From Novosphingobium sp. SG707 (GTDB taxonomy: Bacteria > Pseudomonadota > Alphaproteobacteria > Sphingomonadales > Sphingomonadaceae): a DNA stretch of 64,000 nt. This document shows positions 51,868 through 60,812 of this stretch, one piece after another. The translations under genes were made by a program, and so were the position numbers. The notes beneath the pieces are model-generated. The model ran no database searches, was not told the DNA's origin, and saw only the letters and a program-made list of their open reading frames with translations. Location: contig NZ_JAAZQL010000010.1 of NCBI RefSeq assembly GCF_012275515.1, positions 1 to 64,000 of the forward strand, in the 5' to 3' direction. Every line of letters begins with the position of its first letter. Position 1 is the stretch's first letter.

Positions 51868-53224
51868 ACTTGCCTGCCTCGCGCTGCCTTGCGCCTTGCT
51901 GGGCGCCTGCCCCGCCTCGGCCCAACAGGCGCGTGAGGCATGGCAGGCCCCCACCCTGTCCATCACCCGCTATGACGAGGACTGGTCCGATCTGGCCGAT
52001 GCCGAAAAGCGCGCCCATCATTGGACCGGACCTTTCAAATACGTTCCGATCACCGAAGACGTCTGGCTCTCGACCGGCGCCGAACTGCGCCTGCGCAGCG
52101 AAAGCCTGAGCGGCAACCAATGGGGCAGCGCGCCCGACCAGACCTATCTGTGGGCGCGCGCCCTGCCCTATGCCGACCTGCATGCGGGCAAGTTTCGCGC
52201 CTTCGTGCAACCCATGGCCACATTCGCCACCGGCGTCGAACCCGCGGCCAGCCCTACCGACCAAAGCCGCCTCGATCTGCTTCAGGCCTTTGCCGAGGCC
52301 GATCTTGGCCCCGTCACCCTGCGGGGCGGGCGACAGATGGTCTCGCTGGGCACGGAGCGGTTGATCGGCACGCGCTATGGCCCCAACACGCCGCTGGCCT
52401 TTGACGGGGCGCGGGCGGTGGTGCGCATCGGCGCGGCCTCGGTCAGCCTGCTGGCGCTGCATCCGGTGCAGGCGGGCCTGCGTGATTTCGACGACCATAC
52501 CTCGGCCACCAAGGGCCTGTGGGGCGCCTATGCGGTGCTGCCGGGCTGGGATATCTATTATCTGGCCTATCGCAACCGCACCGCCCGTTTCGGCGGGATC
52601 ACGGGCCATGAACTGCGCCATTCCATCGGTTTGCGCAGCCATGGCACGCGCGGCCAACTGCACTGGAATGTCGAGGGCGTCGCGCAATTCGGCCGCTTCG
52701 AGGGTCAGAGCGGCGGAGCCCAGACCATCGGCGCATGGACGCTGGGCACCGAAGTCGGCCTTGCCCTGCCCCATGCGATGGATGCCACCATGCGCGTCAA
52801 CATCATCAGCGGCGACGGCAAGGCCGGAGACGGTCATCTGGGCACGTTCAACGCCCTGTTTCCCAAGGGCAAATATTTCGGCGAACTGTCCCCCGTCGGC
52901 CCGGCCAACATCGTCAACCTCAACCCGCGTTTCAGCGCGCAAATCGCCCCCAAGGTATCGGCCAGTCTGGCCGCCATGGCCTTCTGGCGCTATTCGCGCG
53001 GCGATGGCGTCTATGACATTCCGGGCAATCTGATCCGCAGCGCCGGTGCGGGCCACTCCCGCTTCATCGGCGGCGGCGGCGAGGCTGTCGTGGCTTGGCA
53101 GGCGACCGCCGAACTGGAATTGTCCTCCTCTTTCTCGGTGTTTGCACCCGGCGCCTTCCTGCGCGAAACGGGATCGACGCGCACCACCACCATGCTGGGC
53201 CTTCAGGCCAATTTCCGCTTCTAA
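51845..53224 (+). CDS. Alginate-export-domain outer-membrane porin
   Basis: This 459-residue protein has a signal peptide (to about residue 27, ending ASAQQ). A beta-barrel follows, with DVWLSTGAELRLRSES, GRQMVSLGTERLIGTRYGPN and a C-terminal strand ending in Phe (LGLQANFRF). It belongs to the alginate_exp type (PF13372), many of which are catabolic outer-membrane channels rather than alginate exporters. The GTG start at 51845 is uncertain; GTG at 51860 would also give a signal peptide. Confidence 0.8.
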   Translation: MTERAVRKLACLALPCALLGACPASAQQAREAWQAPTLSITRYDEDWSDLADAEKRAHHWTGPFKYVPITEDVWLSTGAELRLRSESLSGNQWGSAPDQTYLWARALPYADLHAGKFRAFVQPMATFATGVEPAASPTDQSRLDLLQAFAEADLGPVTLRGGRQMVSLGTERLIGTRYGPNTPLAFDGARAVVRIGAASVSLLALHPVQAGLRDFDDHTSATKGLWGAYAVLPGWDIYYLAYRNRTARFGGITGHELRHSIGLRSHGTRGQLHWNVEGVAQFGRFEGQSGGAQTIGAWTLGTEVGLALPHAMDATMRVNIISGDGKAGDGHLGTFNALFPKGKYFGELSPVGPANIVNLNPRFSAQIAPKVSASLAAMAFWRYSRGDGVYDIPGNLIRSAGAGHSRFIGGGGEAVVAWQATAELELSSSFSVFAPGAFLRETGSTRTTTMLGLQANFRF

Positions 53225-53236
53225 GGAACCCCCGCC

Positions 53237-53911
53237 ATGATGCGATCCTCTTCCTCTCCGCTGCCCGGCCTGCTCCTGATGCTTTCGGCCACGACGGGCC
53301 TTGTCGATGCCGTCTCGGTGCTGGGGCTGGGCAAGGTGTTTACGGCCAATATGACCGGCAATATCGTCTTTCTGGGCTTTGCCGCCGTGGGCACGCCCGG
53401 TTTTGCCATCAAGCCCTATCTGGTGGCGCTGCTGACCTTTCTGATCGGCGCGCTGGTGGCCGGTCGGATCGGCCAGTCTCTGGGCAGGCGCCCGCTGCGC
53501 CAATGGCTGCTGGCCGCCGCCGGGATCGAGGGCGCGCTGCTGGCGCTGGCGGCGATCTGCGCGCTGGCATCGGCCCCCTGGATCGACGCGATCATTGCGC
53601 TCACGGCGCTGGCCATGGGCTTTCGCAATGCCACGATCCGGATGCTCAAAGTGCCCGATCTGACCACCACCGTGCTCACCCTGACGCTGACCGGAATTGC
53701 CGCCGATTCCCCGCTGGCGGGCGGCACCGGCCCCAATCTGCCCCGCCGCATCGCCGCTGTGGCCAGCATCTTTGCGGGCGCTGCGGCCGGCGCGCTGATG
53801 GTCACGCACTTGGGGCTTGCCTTGCCTCTCGCGCTGGCTGCGGGCATGGTGGTGCTGGGCACGATGCTGTGCGTGGCCCATCCCGCCGCCGCCCTTGTTC
53901 ACAATCCCTGA
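53237..53911 (+). CDS. YoaK family (DUF1275) membrane protein
   Basis: This 224-residue protein has the DUF1275 signature GLVDAVSVLGLGKVFTANMT and GNIVFLG, plus six predicted membrane helices and the mid-protein MGFRNATIRMLKVPDLTTTV. Members are predicted transporters of unknown substrate. AAGGA lies before the ATG at 53237, twelve bases after the porin stop, so it is probably cotranscribed. Confidence 0.85.
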   Translation: MMRSSSSPLPGLLLMLSATTGLVDAVSVLGLGKVFTANMTGNIVFLGFAAVGTPGFAIKPYLVALLTFLIGALVAGRIGQSLGRRPLRQWLLAAAGIEGALLALAAICALASAPWIDAIIALTALAMGFRNATIRMLKVPDLTTTVLTLTLTGIAADSPLAGGTGPNLPRRIAAVASIFAGAAAGALMVTHLGLALPLALAAGMVVLGTMLCVAHPAAALVHNP

Positions 53912-53939
53912 CAATCCCCCATCCCCGAAAGGCGAAATC

Positions 53940-54248
53940 ATGCCCGCCTCCACTTCTGCCCCCACTCCCGCTGACGTCCGCCACAATCCCGCGCAGAACC
54001 GCTTTGAATTGCCTATCGATGGCGATGTGCTGGCCATCTGTGTCTATCGCCGCGACGAAGAAGGGCGCTATGTCCTGCTCCACACCGAGGTTCCCGATGA
54101 ATATGCCGGACAGGGTCTGGCCTCGACGCTGGCCAAGGGCCTGTTCGCCATGGCTCGCGCGCAGGGTTTCTCGCTGGTCCTGCGCTGCCCCTATATGGCG
54201 GCATGGTATGCGCGCCACCCTGACTATGCCGATGTCGTCGCGGGCTAA
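53940..54248 (+). CDS. Small GNAT-family N-acetyltransferase (YjdJ-like)
   Basis: This 102-residue protein is a short GCN5-related domain (PF14542 type), with HTEVPDEYAGQGLASTLAKG as the acetyl-CoA loop and CPYMAAWYARHPDY at the C-terminus. The function of YjdJ proteins is unknown. GAAAGGCG precedes the ATG; the sensor kinase gene starts six bases after the stop. Confidence 0.83.
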   Translation: MPASTSAPTPADVRHNPAQNRFELPIDGDVLAICVYRRDEEGRYVLLHTEVPDEYAGQGLASTLAKGLFAMARAQGFSLVLRCPYMAAWYARHPDYADVVAG

Positions 54249-54254
54249 ACGCGG

Positions 54255-57182
54255 GTGAAGGCATGGGTGCTGTTTCTGGCCGCGCTGGCGGCCCCGTCGG
54301 TTCCGGCGCGCTCTATCCCGGCGCAGGCTGAGGCCCGGATTGACCCGGCCCCGCCCGGCTATGCCCTGCGCGCATGGGGGCCGGAAAGCGGCGCCCCCAC
54401 CGATATACGCACCATCGCGCAAACGCCCGACGGCTTCCTGTGGCTGGGCACGGGCAACGGTCTCTATCGCTTTGACGGGCTGAGCTTTGAAAGGATTGAG
54501 CCGGTCGCCTATGAGCGCCGCCGGTCCGCCACGATCCTGACCATGGCGGTGGCGTCCGATGGCGCGCTGTGGATGGGGCGCGATTATGGCGGCGTGTCGG
54601 TCTGGCGCAACGGGCGGCTGGAGGATCTGCCGCGCGACCAGCAGGTCAAAGGCGCGGTGCAGGCCATCACCGCCGGGTCGCAGGGCGATGTCTGGATCGC
54701 CACGATCGGTGGGCTGGGGCCGCAACTGCATCTCTTCCGTCATGGCCGCTGGTCGCTGATCTCGCCCGAAACCGGGCTGCAGGACGAGAGCATCGACCAT
54801 CTGATGGTGGCGCGCGACGGCACGCTATGGATCGCGCAGGGCGCATCGGTCTCGCGCATCGCGCCGGGCGGATCGCGGCCCGCCTTGGTGCTGCGCCACC
54901 CGGCCTATCCCGCCACGCTGGCGCAGGATGACGAAGGCGCGGTCTGGATGACCAGCGCCAAGGGGATGGAGCGGCTGACCGGAGGGCCGATGACCCGCCC
55001 CCTGCCCTCGACCGTTCCGGCGCCCGGATTGTTTCAGCATGGCGGCCTGATCTTTGCCGATGGCGCGGCTTGGCTCTCGGCCTATCGCGACGGGCTGATG
55101 CTTGCACCCCGGTCAGGCCCGGCGCGGCGGATGTCCATGGCCGTGACGGTGCTTTTCCGCGATGCCGAGGGTTCGCTGTGGGGCGGCGGGGCGGATGGGC
55201 TGCTGCGCCTGCGCCGGTCGGATGTGATCCGCGTGGCGCTGGCGGGCGCGCCCACCACCGGCTTTGCCCAGGGCGGCCCGCAGGGCGCGCCGCTCTATCT
55301 GGGCACGGACACGGGCGTGGTGGGGATCGAAGCGGGCGCGCCGCGCCTGATCCATCGGGGCGGCGACATGACGGCCATCTGCGCCGGACAGCAGGGCCAG
55401 TTGCTCGCTATGGCGCAGACCAAGGGTTTTGTCCGGCAGGGCGGGCGCTGGCGCTATCTGCCCCCGCCGCCCGACGCCGCGCCGACGGGCAGTTGCGCCA
55501 TCACCAGCGACGGGCGGATCCTCAACATCATGGGCAATGTCAACATCGCCCAACTGGACGGGCAGCGCTGGAAAGGATGGCAACCGGCGCAGAACTGGCA
55601 ATTCGGCGTTTCGGACGGGCAAAAGGGCCTGTTCACCCTGCGCCCGACCACCAGCCTGACCCACCTGACCCCCAAAGGGCAGAGCGAGATCTGGAATCGC
55701 GACCAGATCGCCACCGGATTCATGCGGATGCTGCGCCCCTTCGGCCCTGAACTCTATATCGGGGGCGAACAAGGGCTGGCGCGGATGCGGGGCGGGCGGA
55801 TCGTTACGCTCGATGCGCATCATCATCCCTGGCTGGCGGGGATTACCGGGCTCGCGATGGGGCGTGGGCGGGTCTGGATCATTAGCGGCGCGGGCATTGC
55901 CGATGTCGAGCGCGGGCGCTGGGACGCAGCCTTTGCCCATCCCGAACAGCCCATCCCCCACCGCCTGCATGGCGATCACGAAGGCATCCATGCAAGACGC
56001 GATGTCTATTGGGCCGCCAATGATGCCGAAATCGATGCAGAGGGGCGGCCATGGTTCGTGACCAATCGCGGGCTGGTGCGGATCGAGCCCGAGGGCGGCG
56101 CGGCCCCCGCCCCCGCCCCGCCGGTGGTGATCCGCTCGCTGGAGGCCGATGGCCGGGTCTATCGCGGCGCTGATCCGGCTCTGCCCGCAGGCACCAGGCG
56201 CATTCAGGTCGATGCGGTGGCGCTCAGCCTGATCGATCCGGCGCGCAATCTCTATCGCTATCGGCTGAGCGGGGTGGACCGCGACTGGGTGCAGACCGAC
56301 GCGCGGTCCATTACCTACACCGGACTGGCGCCGGGCCGTTATGCGCTCGACGTGATGGCCGCCAATGCCGATGGGCTGTGGAGCAGGCAGGCGGCGCGGG
56401 TGACTTTTACCATCGCCCCCTATTTCTGGCAGACATGGTGGTTTGCCGCGCTGGCCGGGCTGGCCCTGGGGGTGGCGGTCTGGGCGGGGCTGCGCTGGCG
56501 CATCCGCGCCGCCACACAGGCGGTCCGGCAAAGAATCGAGGACCGTCTGGCCGTGCACGAACAGATCGCCCGCGAATTGCATGACACTTTGCTGCAGGGT
56601 TTTCAGGGCCTGATGCTGCGTTTCCAATCGACGCTCGAACGCCTGCCCCACGATCATCCGGCGCGGCTTGAACTGGAGGATACGCTGGAGCGGGCCGATG
56701 ATGTGCTGATCGAAGGGCGCGACAAGGTGCGCGAATTGCGCGCAGCGGGCGAGCCGGTTGATCTGGCGGCGCTGCTGCGCGCGCTGGCGACGGCGCGGCT
56801 GGAGGATGGGCCGGTCTGGGACTTGCGGATCACGGGTAAGCCGCGAAGGGTCTGCGCGCCGGTAGCCGACGAGATCGAGGCCATTGCGGGCGAGGCCCTG
56901 TTCAACGCGCGCCGCCATGCGCAGGCGGGCCGGATCGTCATCGCCGTCAGTTTTGCCCGCGACAGCCTGCATCTGAGCGTGAGCGACGATGGCGTGGGGC
57001 TGGACCGCGCGGTGATGGCGCAAGGGCAAAGGCCGGGCCATTTCGGCCTGATCCACATGCGCGAACGCGCCGCCGCGCTGGGGGCGAAATTCGACATGGG
57101 CGATGCGCATCCGCATGGCACGGTCATGTCGCTGACCATCCCGGCGCGCATCGCCTTTCGCGAGGTCCGATGGGGCTTCTAG
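54255..57182 (+). CDS. Propeller/YYY-domain sensor histidine kinase (HisKA_3)
   Basis: This 975-residue protein contains, in order: a signal peptide (1 to about 18), a large periplasmic beta-propeller region with repeats such as FLWLGTGNGLYRFDG, a Y_Y_Y-type domain near 630-720, a membrane helix (about 724-745), a HisKA_3 dimerisation domain with phospho-acceptor His776 in ARELHDTLLQG, and a HATPase domain near 870-970. This class partners NarL-type regulators, so the regulator at 46708 is the likely mate. Start is GTG. Confidence 0.87.
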   Translation: MKAWVLFLAALAAPSVPARSIPAQAEARIDPAPPGYALRAWGPESGAPTDIRTIAQTPDGFLWLGTGNGLYRFDGLSFERIEPVAYERRRSATILTMAVASDGALWMGRDYGGVSVWRNGRLEDLPRDQQVKGAVQAITAGSQGDVWIATIGGLGPQLHLFRHGRWSLISPETGLQDESIDHLMVARDGTLWIAQGASVSRIAPGGSRPALVLRHPAYPATLAQDDEGAVWMTSAKGMERLTGGPMTRPLPSTVPAPGLFQHGGLIFADGAAWLSAYRDGLMLAPRSGPARRMSMAVTVLFRDAEGSLWGGGADGLLRLRRSDVIRVALAGAPTTGFAQGGPQGAPLYLGTDTGVVGIEAGAPRLIHRGGDMTAICAGQQGQLLAMAQTKGFVRQGGRWRYLPPPPDAAPTGSCAITSDGRILNIMGNVNIAQLDGQRWKGWQPAQNWQFGVSDGQKGLFTLRPTTSLTHLTPKGQSEIWNRDQIATGFMRMLRPFGPELYIGGEQGLARMRGGRIVTLDAHHHPWLAGITGLAMGRGRVWIISGAGIADVERGRWDAAFAHPEQPIPHRLHGDHEGIHARRDVYWAANDAEIDAEGRPWFVTNRGLVRIEPEGGAAPAPAPPVVIRSLEADGRVYRGADPALPAGTRRIQVDAVALSLIDPARNLYRYRLSGVDRDWVQTDARSITYTGLAPGRYALDVMAANADGLWSRQAARVTFTIAPYFWQTWWFAALAGLALGVAVWAGLRWRIRAATQAVRQRIEDRLAVHEQIARELHDTLLQGFQGLMLRFQSTLERLPHDHPARLELEDTLERADDVLIEGRDKVRELRAAGEPVDLAALLRALATARLEDGPVWDLRITGKPRRVCAPVADEIEAIAGEALFNARRHAQAGRIVIAVSFARDSLHLSVSDDGVGLDRAVMAQGQRPGHFGLIHMRERAAALGAKFDMGDAHPHGTVMSLTIPARIAFREVRWGF

Positions 57183-57188
57183 CGCAGG

Positions 57189-58361
57189 CTAGTCCATAAA
57201 CAGCAGCGCGGGATGTTCGAGCAGGCGCCGGATATGCTGGATGAACCGCGCCGCGTCATGGCCATCGACGATGCGGTGGTCGAACGAGCTCGACAGGTTC
57301 ATCACCTTGCGCAGCGCCACGAAAGGCCCCTGCACCACAGGGCGTTCGATGATCCTGTTCGGGCCGATGATCGCCACTTCGGGATGGTTGATGATCGGCG
57401 TGGTGGCGATGCCGCCCAGCGGCCCGAGAGAGGTGATCGTGATCGTCGAGCCGCTCAGTTCCTCGCGCCGAATCGTGCCCTCGCGCGCCGCCTCGCTCAG
57501 CCGCGCCAGTTCCCTGGCGCAGGCGTGGATATCGAGCGTTTCGGCATGGCGGATGACCGGCACCATCAGACCGCCGGGCGTCTGGACCGCGACGCCCACA
57601 TGCACCCCGGCATATTGCCGCAGCACCCCCTTTTCATCGTCATAATGCGCGTTGATCCGGGGGAAATCAGGCAAGGCGCGGACCAGCGCGCGGATGAAGA
57701 AGGGCAGCAGGGTCAGCCTGCCTCGCCCCTCCTTGTTGATTTCGCCGCGCAGCGCCTCCAGCTCGGTCAGGTCGCATTCCTCGACATAGGTGATCTGGGG
57801 AATGCGCTGATGGGCCTGCTCCATCCTCTCGGCGATCTTGCGGCGCAGGCCGGTGATGGGGATGTCGGTTGCCCCCTCACGCGGGGCGGGGCGCGGCTGC
57901 TCGGCCCTGTGGGCATGGGCCTCCAGATCCTCAAGCGTGATACGCCCGCCCGGCCCGGTCCCCACGACCGATTCCAGCACAATGCCCAATTCACGCGCAC
58001 GATGACGCGTGGCAGGAGCGGCCAGAGGGGCGTTGATGTCAGGCTCGGAGGTCGGCGGGGGTGTCGGTTCGGCCTCGGGCGCCGGTTCAGACGCCACCTC
58101 CGCCGCCGCTTCGGCCTCGCCCGCCACCTCGATCTCGACCAGAACGGCGCCCACCGGCCGCATCTCGCCCGCCGCGCCATGGATGGCCAGAACCTTGCCC
58201 TCGACCGGCGAGGTCATATCCACCGTCGCCTTGTCGGTCATCACATCGACCAGACATTGGTCCTCAGCCACATGATCGCCCGGTTTGACATGCCAGACCG
58301 CGATTTCGGCCTCGGCAATGCCCTCGCCAATATCGGGCAGGCGGAATTGATAAAGGCTCAT
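57189..58361 (-). CDS. bkdB: Branched-chain 2-oxoacid dehydrogenase E2 (dihydrolipoyl acyltransferase)
   Basis: This 390-residue E2 has one lipoyl domain (Lys44 in DVMTDKATVDM), a Pro/Ala/Glu-rich linker (about 82-110), a peripheral-subunit-binding domain (about 113-148) and the acyltransferase domain ending in the catalytic FDHRIVDGHDAA (His362, Asp366). It follows E1beta by three bases. It converges with the sensor kinase gene, with only six bases between stops. No E3 gene is present, so a shared lipoamide dehydrogenase must serve it. Confidence 0.88.
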   Translation of the reverse strand: MSLYQFRLPDIGEGIAEAEIAVWHVKPGDHVAEDQCLVDVMTDKATVDMTSPVEGKVLAIHGAAGEMRPVGAVLVEIEVAGEAEAAAEVASEPAPEAEPTPPPTSEPDINAPLAAPATRHRARELGIVLESVVGTGPGGRITLEDLEAHAHRAEQPRPAPREGATDIPITGLRRKIAERMEQAHQRIPQITYVEECDLTELEALRGEINKEGRGRLTLLPFFIRALVRALPDFPRINAHYDDEKGVLRQYAGVHVGVAVQTPGGLMVPVIRHAETLDIHACARELARLSEAAREGTIRREELSGSTITITSLGPLGGIATTPIINHPEVAIIGPNRIIERPVVQGPFVALRKVMNLSSSFDHRIVDGHDAARFIQHIRRLLEHPALLFMD

Positions 58362-58364
58362 GGA

Positions 58365-59378
58365 TCAATACTCCATCGCGCGGCGCAGCGCGGCCACAAG
58401 GCGCGCGGGGCCGGGAAAATAATCCCATTCAAAAGCGTGCGGATAGGGCGTGTCCCAACCGGCCACGCGCTCGATGGGGGCTTTCAGATGGTCAAAGCAG
58501 CGCTCCTGAACCAGCGCCGACAATTCGCCGCCGAAACCGCCAAAGCGCGAAGCCTCATGCAGGATTACGCAGCGCCCGGTCTTGCGCACCGAGGCCACGA
58601 TGGCCTCGATATCGAGCGGCACCAGCGAACGAAGATCGAGCAGTTCGGCATCCACCCCGGCCTCCTCAATGCCCGCCAGCGCGACATGGACCATCGTGCC
58701 ATAGGCCAGCACGGTAATGTCGCGCCCCTCGCGCACCACCGCCGCCTTGCCCAGAGGCACGCGGTAGAGCCCCTCGGGAACCTCCGCCTTGGGATGCCCC
58801 GCCCATGTCTTGAGCGGCCGGTCGTGATGCCCGTCAAAGGGACCGTTATAGATCCGCTTGGGTTCGAGAATGATGACCGGATCATCATCCTCGATCGCCG
58901 CGATCAGCAGGCCCTTGGCGTCATAGGGATTGGAGGGCACCACCGTTTTTAGCCCCACCACATGGGTAAAAATCGCCTCCGGGCTCTGGCTATGCGTCTG
59001 GCCGCCGAAAATGCCGCCGCCATAGGGTGTGCGCACCGTCAGCGGCGCCCAGAACTCGCCATTCGAGCGATAGCGCAGCCGCGCCGCCTCGCTGACCAAC
59101 TGGTCAAAGGCGGGCAGGATGTAATCGGCAAACTGGATTTCCACCACCGGGCGCAAGCCATAGGCCCCCATGCCGATGGCCGTGGCGATAATGCCGCCTT
59201 CGGCAATGGGCGTGTCGAAACAGCGCGTCAGCCCATGTTTGGCCTGAAGCCCGTCGGTCACGCGGAACACCCCGCCGAAATAGCCGACATCCTCGCCAAA
59301 GATCAGCACATTGGGATCCCCGCCCAGTTTTTCGTCCAGCGCATTGTTGAGCGCCTGAACCATGTTCATCACCGGCAT
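58365..59378 (-). CDS. bkdA2: Branched-chain 2-oxoacid dehydrogenase E1 beta subunit
   Basis: This 337-residue transketolase-like protein has the E1 beta landmarks MNMVQALNNALDEKL, FGEDVGYFGGVFRVTDGL, PIAEGGIIATAIGMGAYGLR and PYGGGIFGGQTHSQSPEAIF. It forms the alpha2beta2 E1 that decarboxylates the 2-oxoacids of Leu, Ile and Val. It starts four bases after E1alpha in a tight three-gene operon. Confidence 0.9.
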   Translation of the reverse strand: MPVMNMVQALNNALDEKLGGDPNVLIFGEDVGYFGGVFRVTDGLQAKHGLTRCFDTPIAEGGIIATAIGMGAYGLRPVVEIQFADYILPAFDQLVSEAARLRYRSNGEFWAPLTVRTPYGGGIFGGQTHSQSPEAIFTHVVGLKTVVPSNPYDAKGLLIAAIEDDDPVIILEPKRIYNGPFDGHHDRPLKTWAGHPKAEVPEGLYRVPLGKAAVVREGRDITVLAYGTMVHVALAGIEEAGVDAELLDLRSLVPLDIEAIVASVRKTGRCVILHEASRFGGFGGELSALVQERCFDHLKAPIERVAGWDTPYPHAFEWDYFPGPARLVAALRRAMEY

Positions 59379-59382
59379 GGCG

Positions 59383-60612
59383 TCAGACCCCCATTTCGCG
59401 GCGCTGTTCGATCACGCGCCAGTCCGGCTGCTTGAACACATCCTCGAACATCGAGGCCAGTTCGGGCTTGGATTTGCCCAGCGTGCCGATGGCTTCGCCC
59501 GCGCGAACGGCGGCGCGCACTTCATCCTCCAGCGCGGATTGCAGGGCCGCATGGCGCTCATCGTCCCACTCGCCCAGAGCGATCAGATGGCCTTTGAGCC
59601 GCTCTATCGGATCGCCCAGCGGCCATTGCAGCGCCTCGTCGGCGGGGCGGTATTTGGCCGGATCATCGGCGGTGGAATGACCCGAAGCGCGATAGGTGAA
59701 CAATTCGATCAGGGTCGCCCCGAGATTGAGCCTTGCCCGCTCCGCCGCCCATTGCGTCGCCGCCCAGACCGCCAGAAAATCATTGCCGTCCACCCGCAGC
59801 CCCGGAATGCCATAGGCCAACGCCTTGGCCGCAAAGGTGGTTTCATTGGCCCCCGCGATGCCGGAAAAGCTGGAGATCGCCCATTGGTTGTTGGTCACGC
59901 ACAGGATCACCGGCGCGCGATAGACGCTGGCAAAGGTGATCGCCTCGTGGAAACCGCCCTCCGCCGTGGTGCCTTCGCCCACATAGGCCAGTGCGATCCG
60001 ATCATCGCCCTTATAGGCCGAGGCCATCGCCCAGCCCACCGCATGGCCAAACCGGCTGCCCAGATTGCCCGAGATCGAATAGAAGCCGTAATCACGGGCC
60101 GAATAAAGGATCGGCAATTGCCGCCCGCGCAACGGATCGCCCGCATTGGAAAAGATCTGGTTGACCAGATCGAGCAGCGGATAGTTCCGCGCCATCAGCC
60201 AGCCCACCACGCGATAGGTGGGAAAGCACATGTCACGCGCGCCCAGCATCAGCGACTGCGCCACGGCAATCGCCTCCTCGCCGGTGGATTTCATGTAAAA
60301 GCTGGTCTTGCCCTGGCGATGGGCGCGAAACAGGCGGTCATCAAAGGCGCGCGTCAGCATCATCGCACGCAGGCCCCGATGCAGGATATCGACATCCAGA
60401 TGCGGGTCCCACGGACCGACCGCATGATGGCCATCATCCAGCACGCGGATCATGCCAAAGGGCATGTCGCGCATGGTCGGCTCGGCGGCATCGACATCGG
60501 GCCGCGCGGTTTCGCCGGCCTTGGGCAGCTTCATTCCGCCAAAATCGGGGTGGTCGCCGGGGCGGGCCGGGGGCTCGGGGATATGCAGGGTGAGCCGGGG
60601 TTGATTATCCAT
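59383..60612 (-). CDS. bkdA1: Branched-chain 2-oxoacid dehydrogenase E1 alpha subunit
   Basis: This 409-residue subunit carries the thiamine diphosphate motif in ALAYVGEGTTAEGGFHEA through NNQWAIS, and the phospho-loop-like YRASGHSTADDPAKYRP. It pairs with the downstream beta subunit. GGAGAGGAC precedes the ATG. It is the first gene of the bkd operon, followed by E1beta and E2. The preceding 200 bases separate it from the leucine-catabolic genes on the same strand. Confidence 0.9.
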   Translation of the reverse strand: MDNQPRLTLHIPEPPARPGDHPDFGGMKLPKAGETARPDVDAAEPTMRDMPFGMIRVLDDGHHAVGPWDPHLDVDILHRGLRAMMLTRAFDDRLFRAHRQGKTSFYMKSTGEEAIAVAQSLMLGARDMCFPTYRVVGWLMARNYPLLDLVNQIFSNAGDPLRGRQLPILYSARDYGFYSISGNLGSRFGHAVGWAMASAYKGDDRIALAYVGEGTTAEGGFHEAITFASVYRAPVILCVTNNQWAISSFSGIAGANETTFAAKALAYGIPGLRVDGNDFLAVWAATQWAAERARLNLGATLIELFTYRASGHSTADDPAKYRPADEALQWPLGDPIERLKGHLIALGEWDDERHAALQSALEDEVRAAVRAGEAIGTLGKSKPELASMFEDVFKQPDWRVIEQRREMGV

Positions 60613-60774
60613 GTCCTCTCCTTGGCCTGTTGTCCCGTGGCGCGCTTTTCCTGCGGCCTTTCGGGAATTTCAGCTTCTTTCCGGAAACGTTTCGCCGGTC
60701 TGTAGCGACGGCGAGATCGAGGCAAATTCCTCCTTTTTCAGGGCTTGGAGAGGGATCAGATGCCTATTCCAAAC

Positions 60775-60802
60775 GCCTGTCAACGGGGTGTCCGAAACAG
60801 GC
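60775..60802 (-). terminator. Possible terminator after the leucine-catabolic genes
   Basis: GCCTGT (60775-60780) and ACAGGC (60797-60802) can pair with a 16-base loop, and TTT follows on the minus strand. It is about ten bases past the CitE-like stop. The stem is short, so the call is weak. Confidence 0.3.
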
Positions 60803-60812
60803 AAAACGGGCC

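Noticed and set aside
51845..53224. Alginate secretion function for the porin
   Set aside because: No alg genes are in the window; the fold family is widely used for catabolic outer-membrane channels.
51758..54037. A 759-codon minus-strand frame opposite the porin and YoaK genes
   Set aside because: Antisense to three well-supported genes, with composition typical of high-GC shadow frames and no domain.
55113..57116. A 667-codon minus-strand frame opposite the sensor kinase
   Set aside because: It is the antisense of clear kinase motifs and carries no family features.
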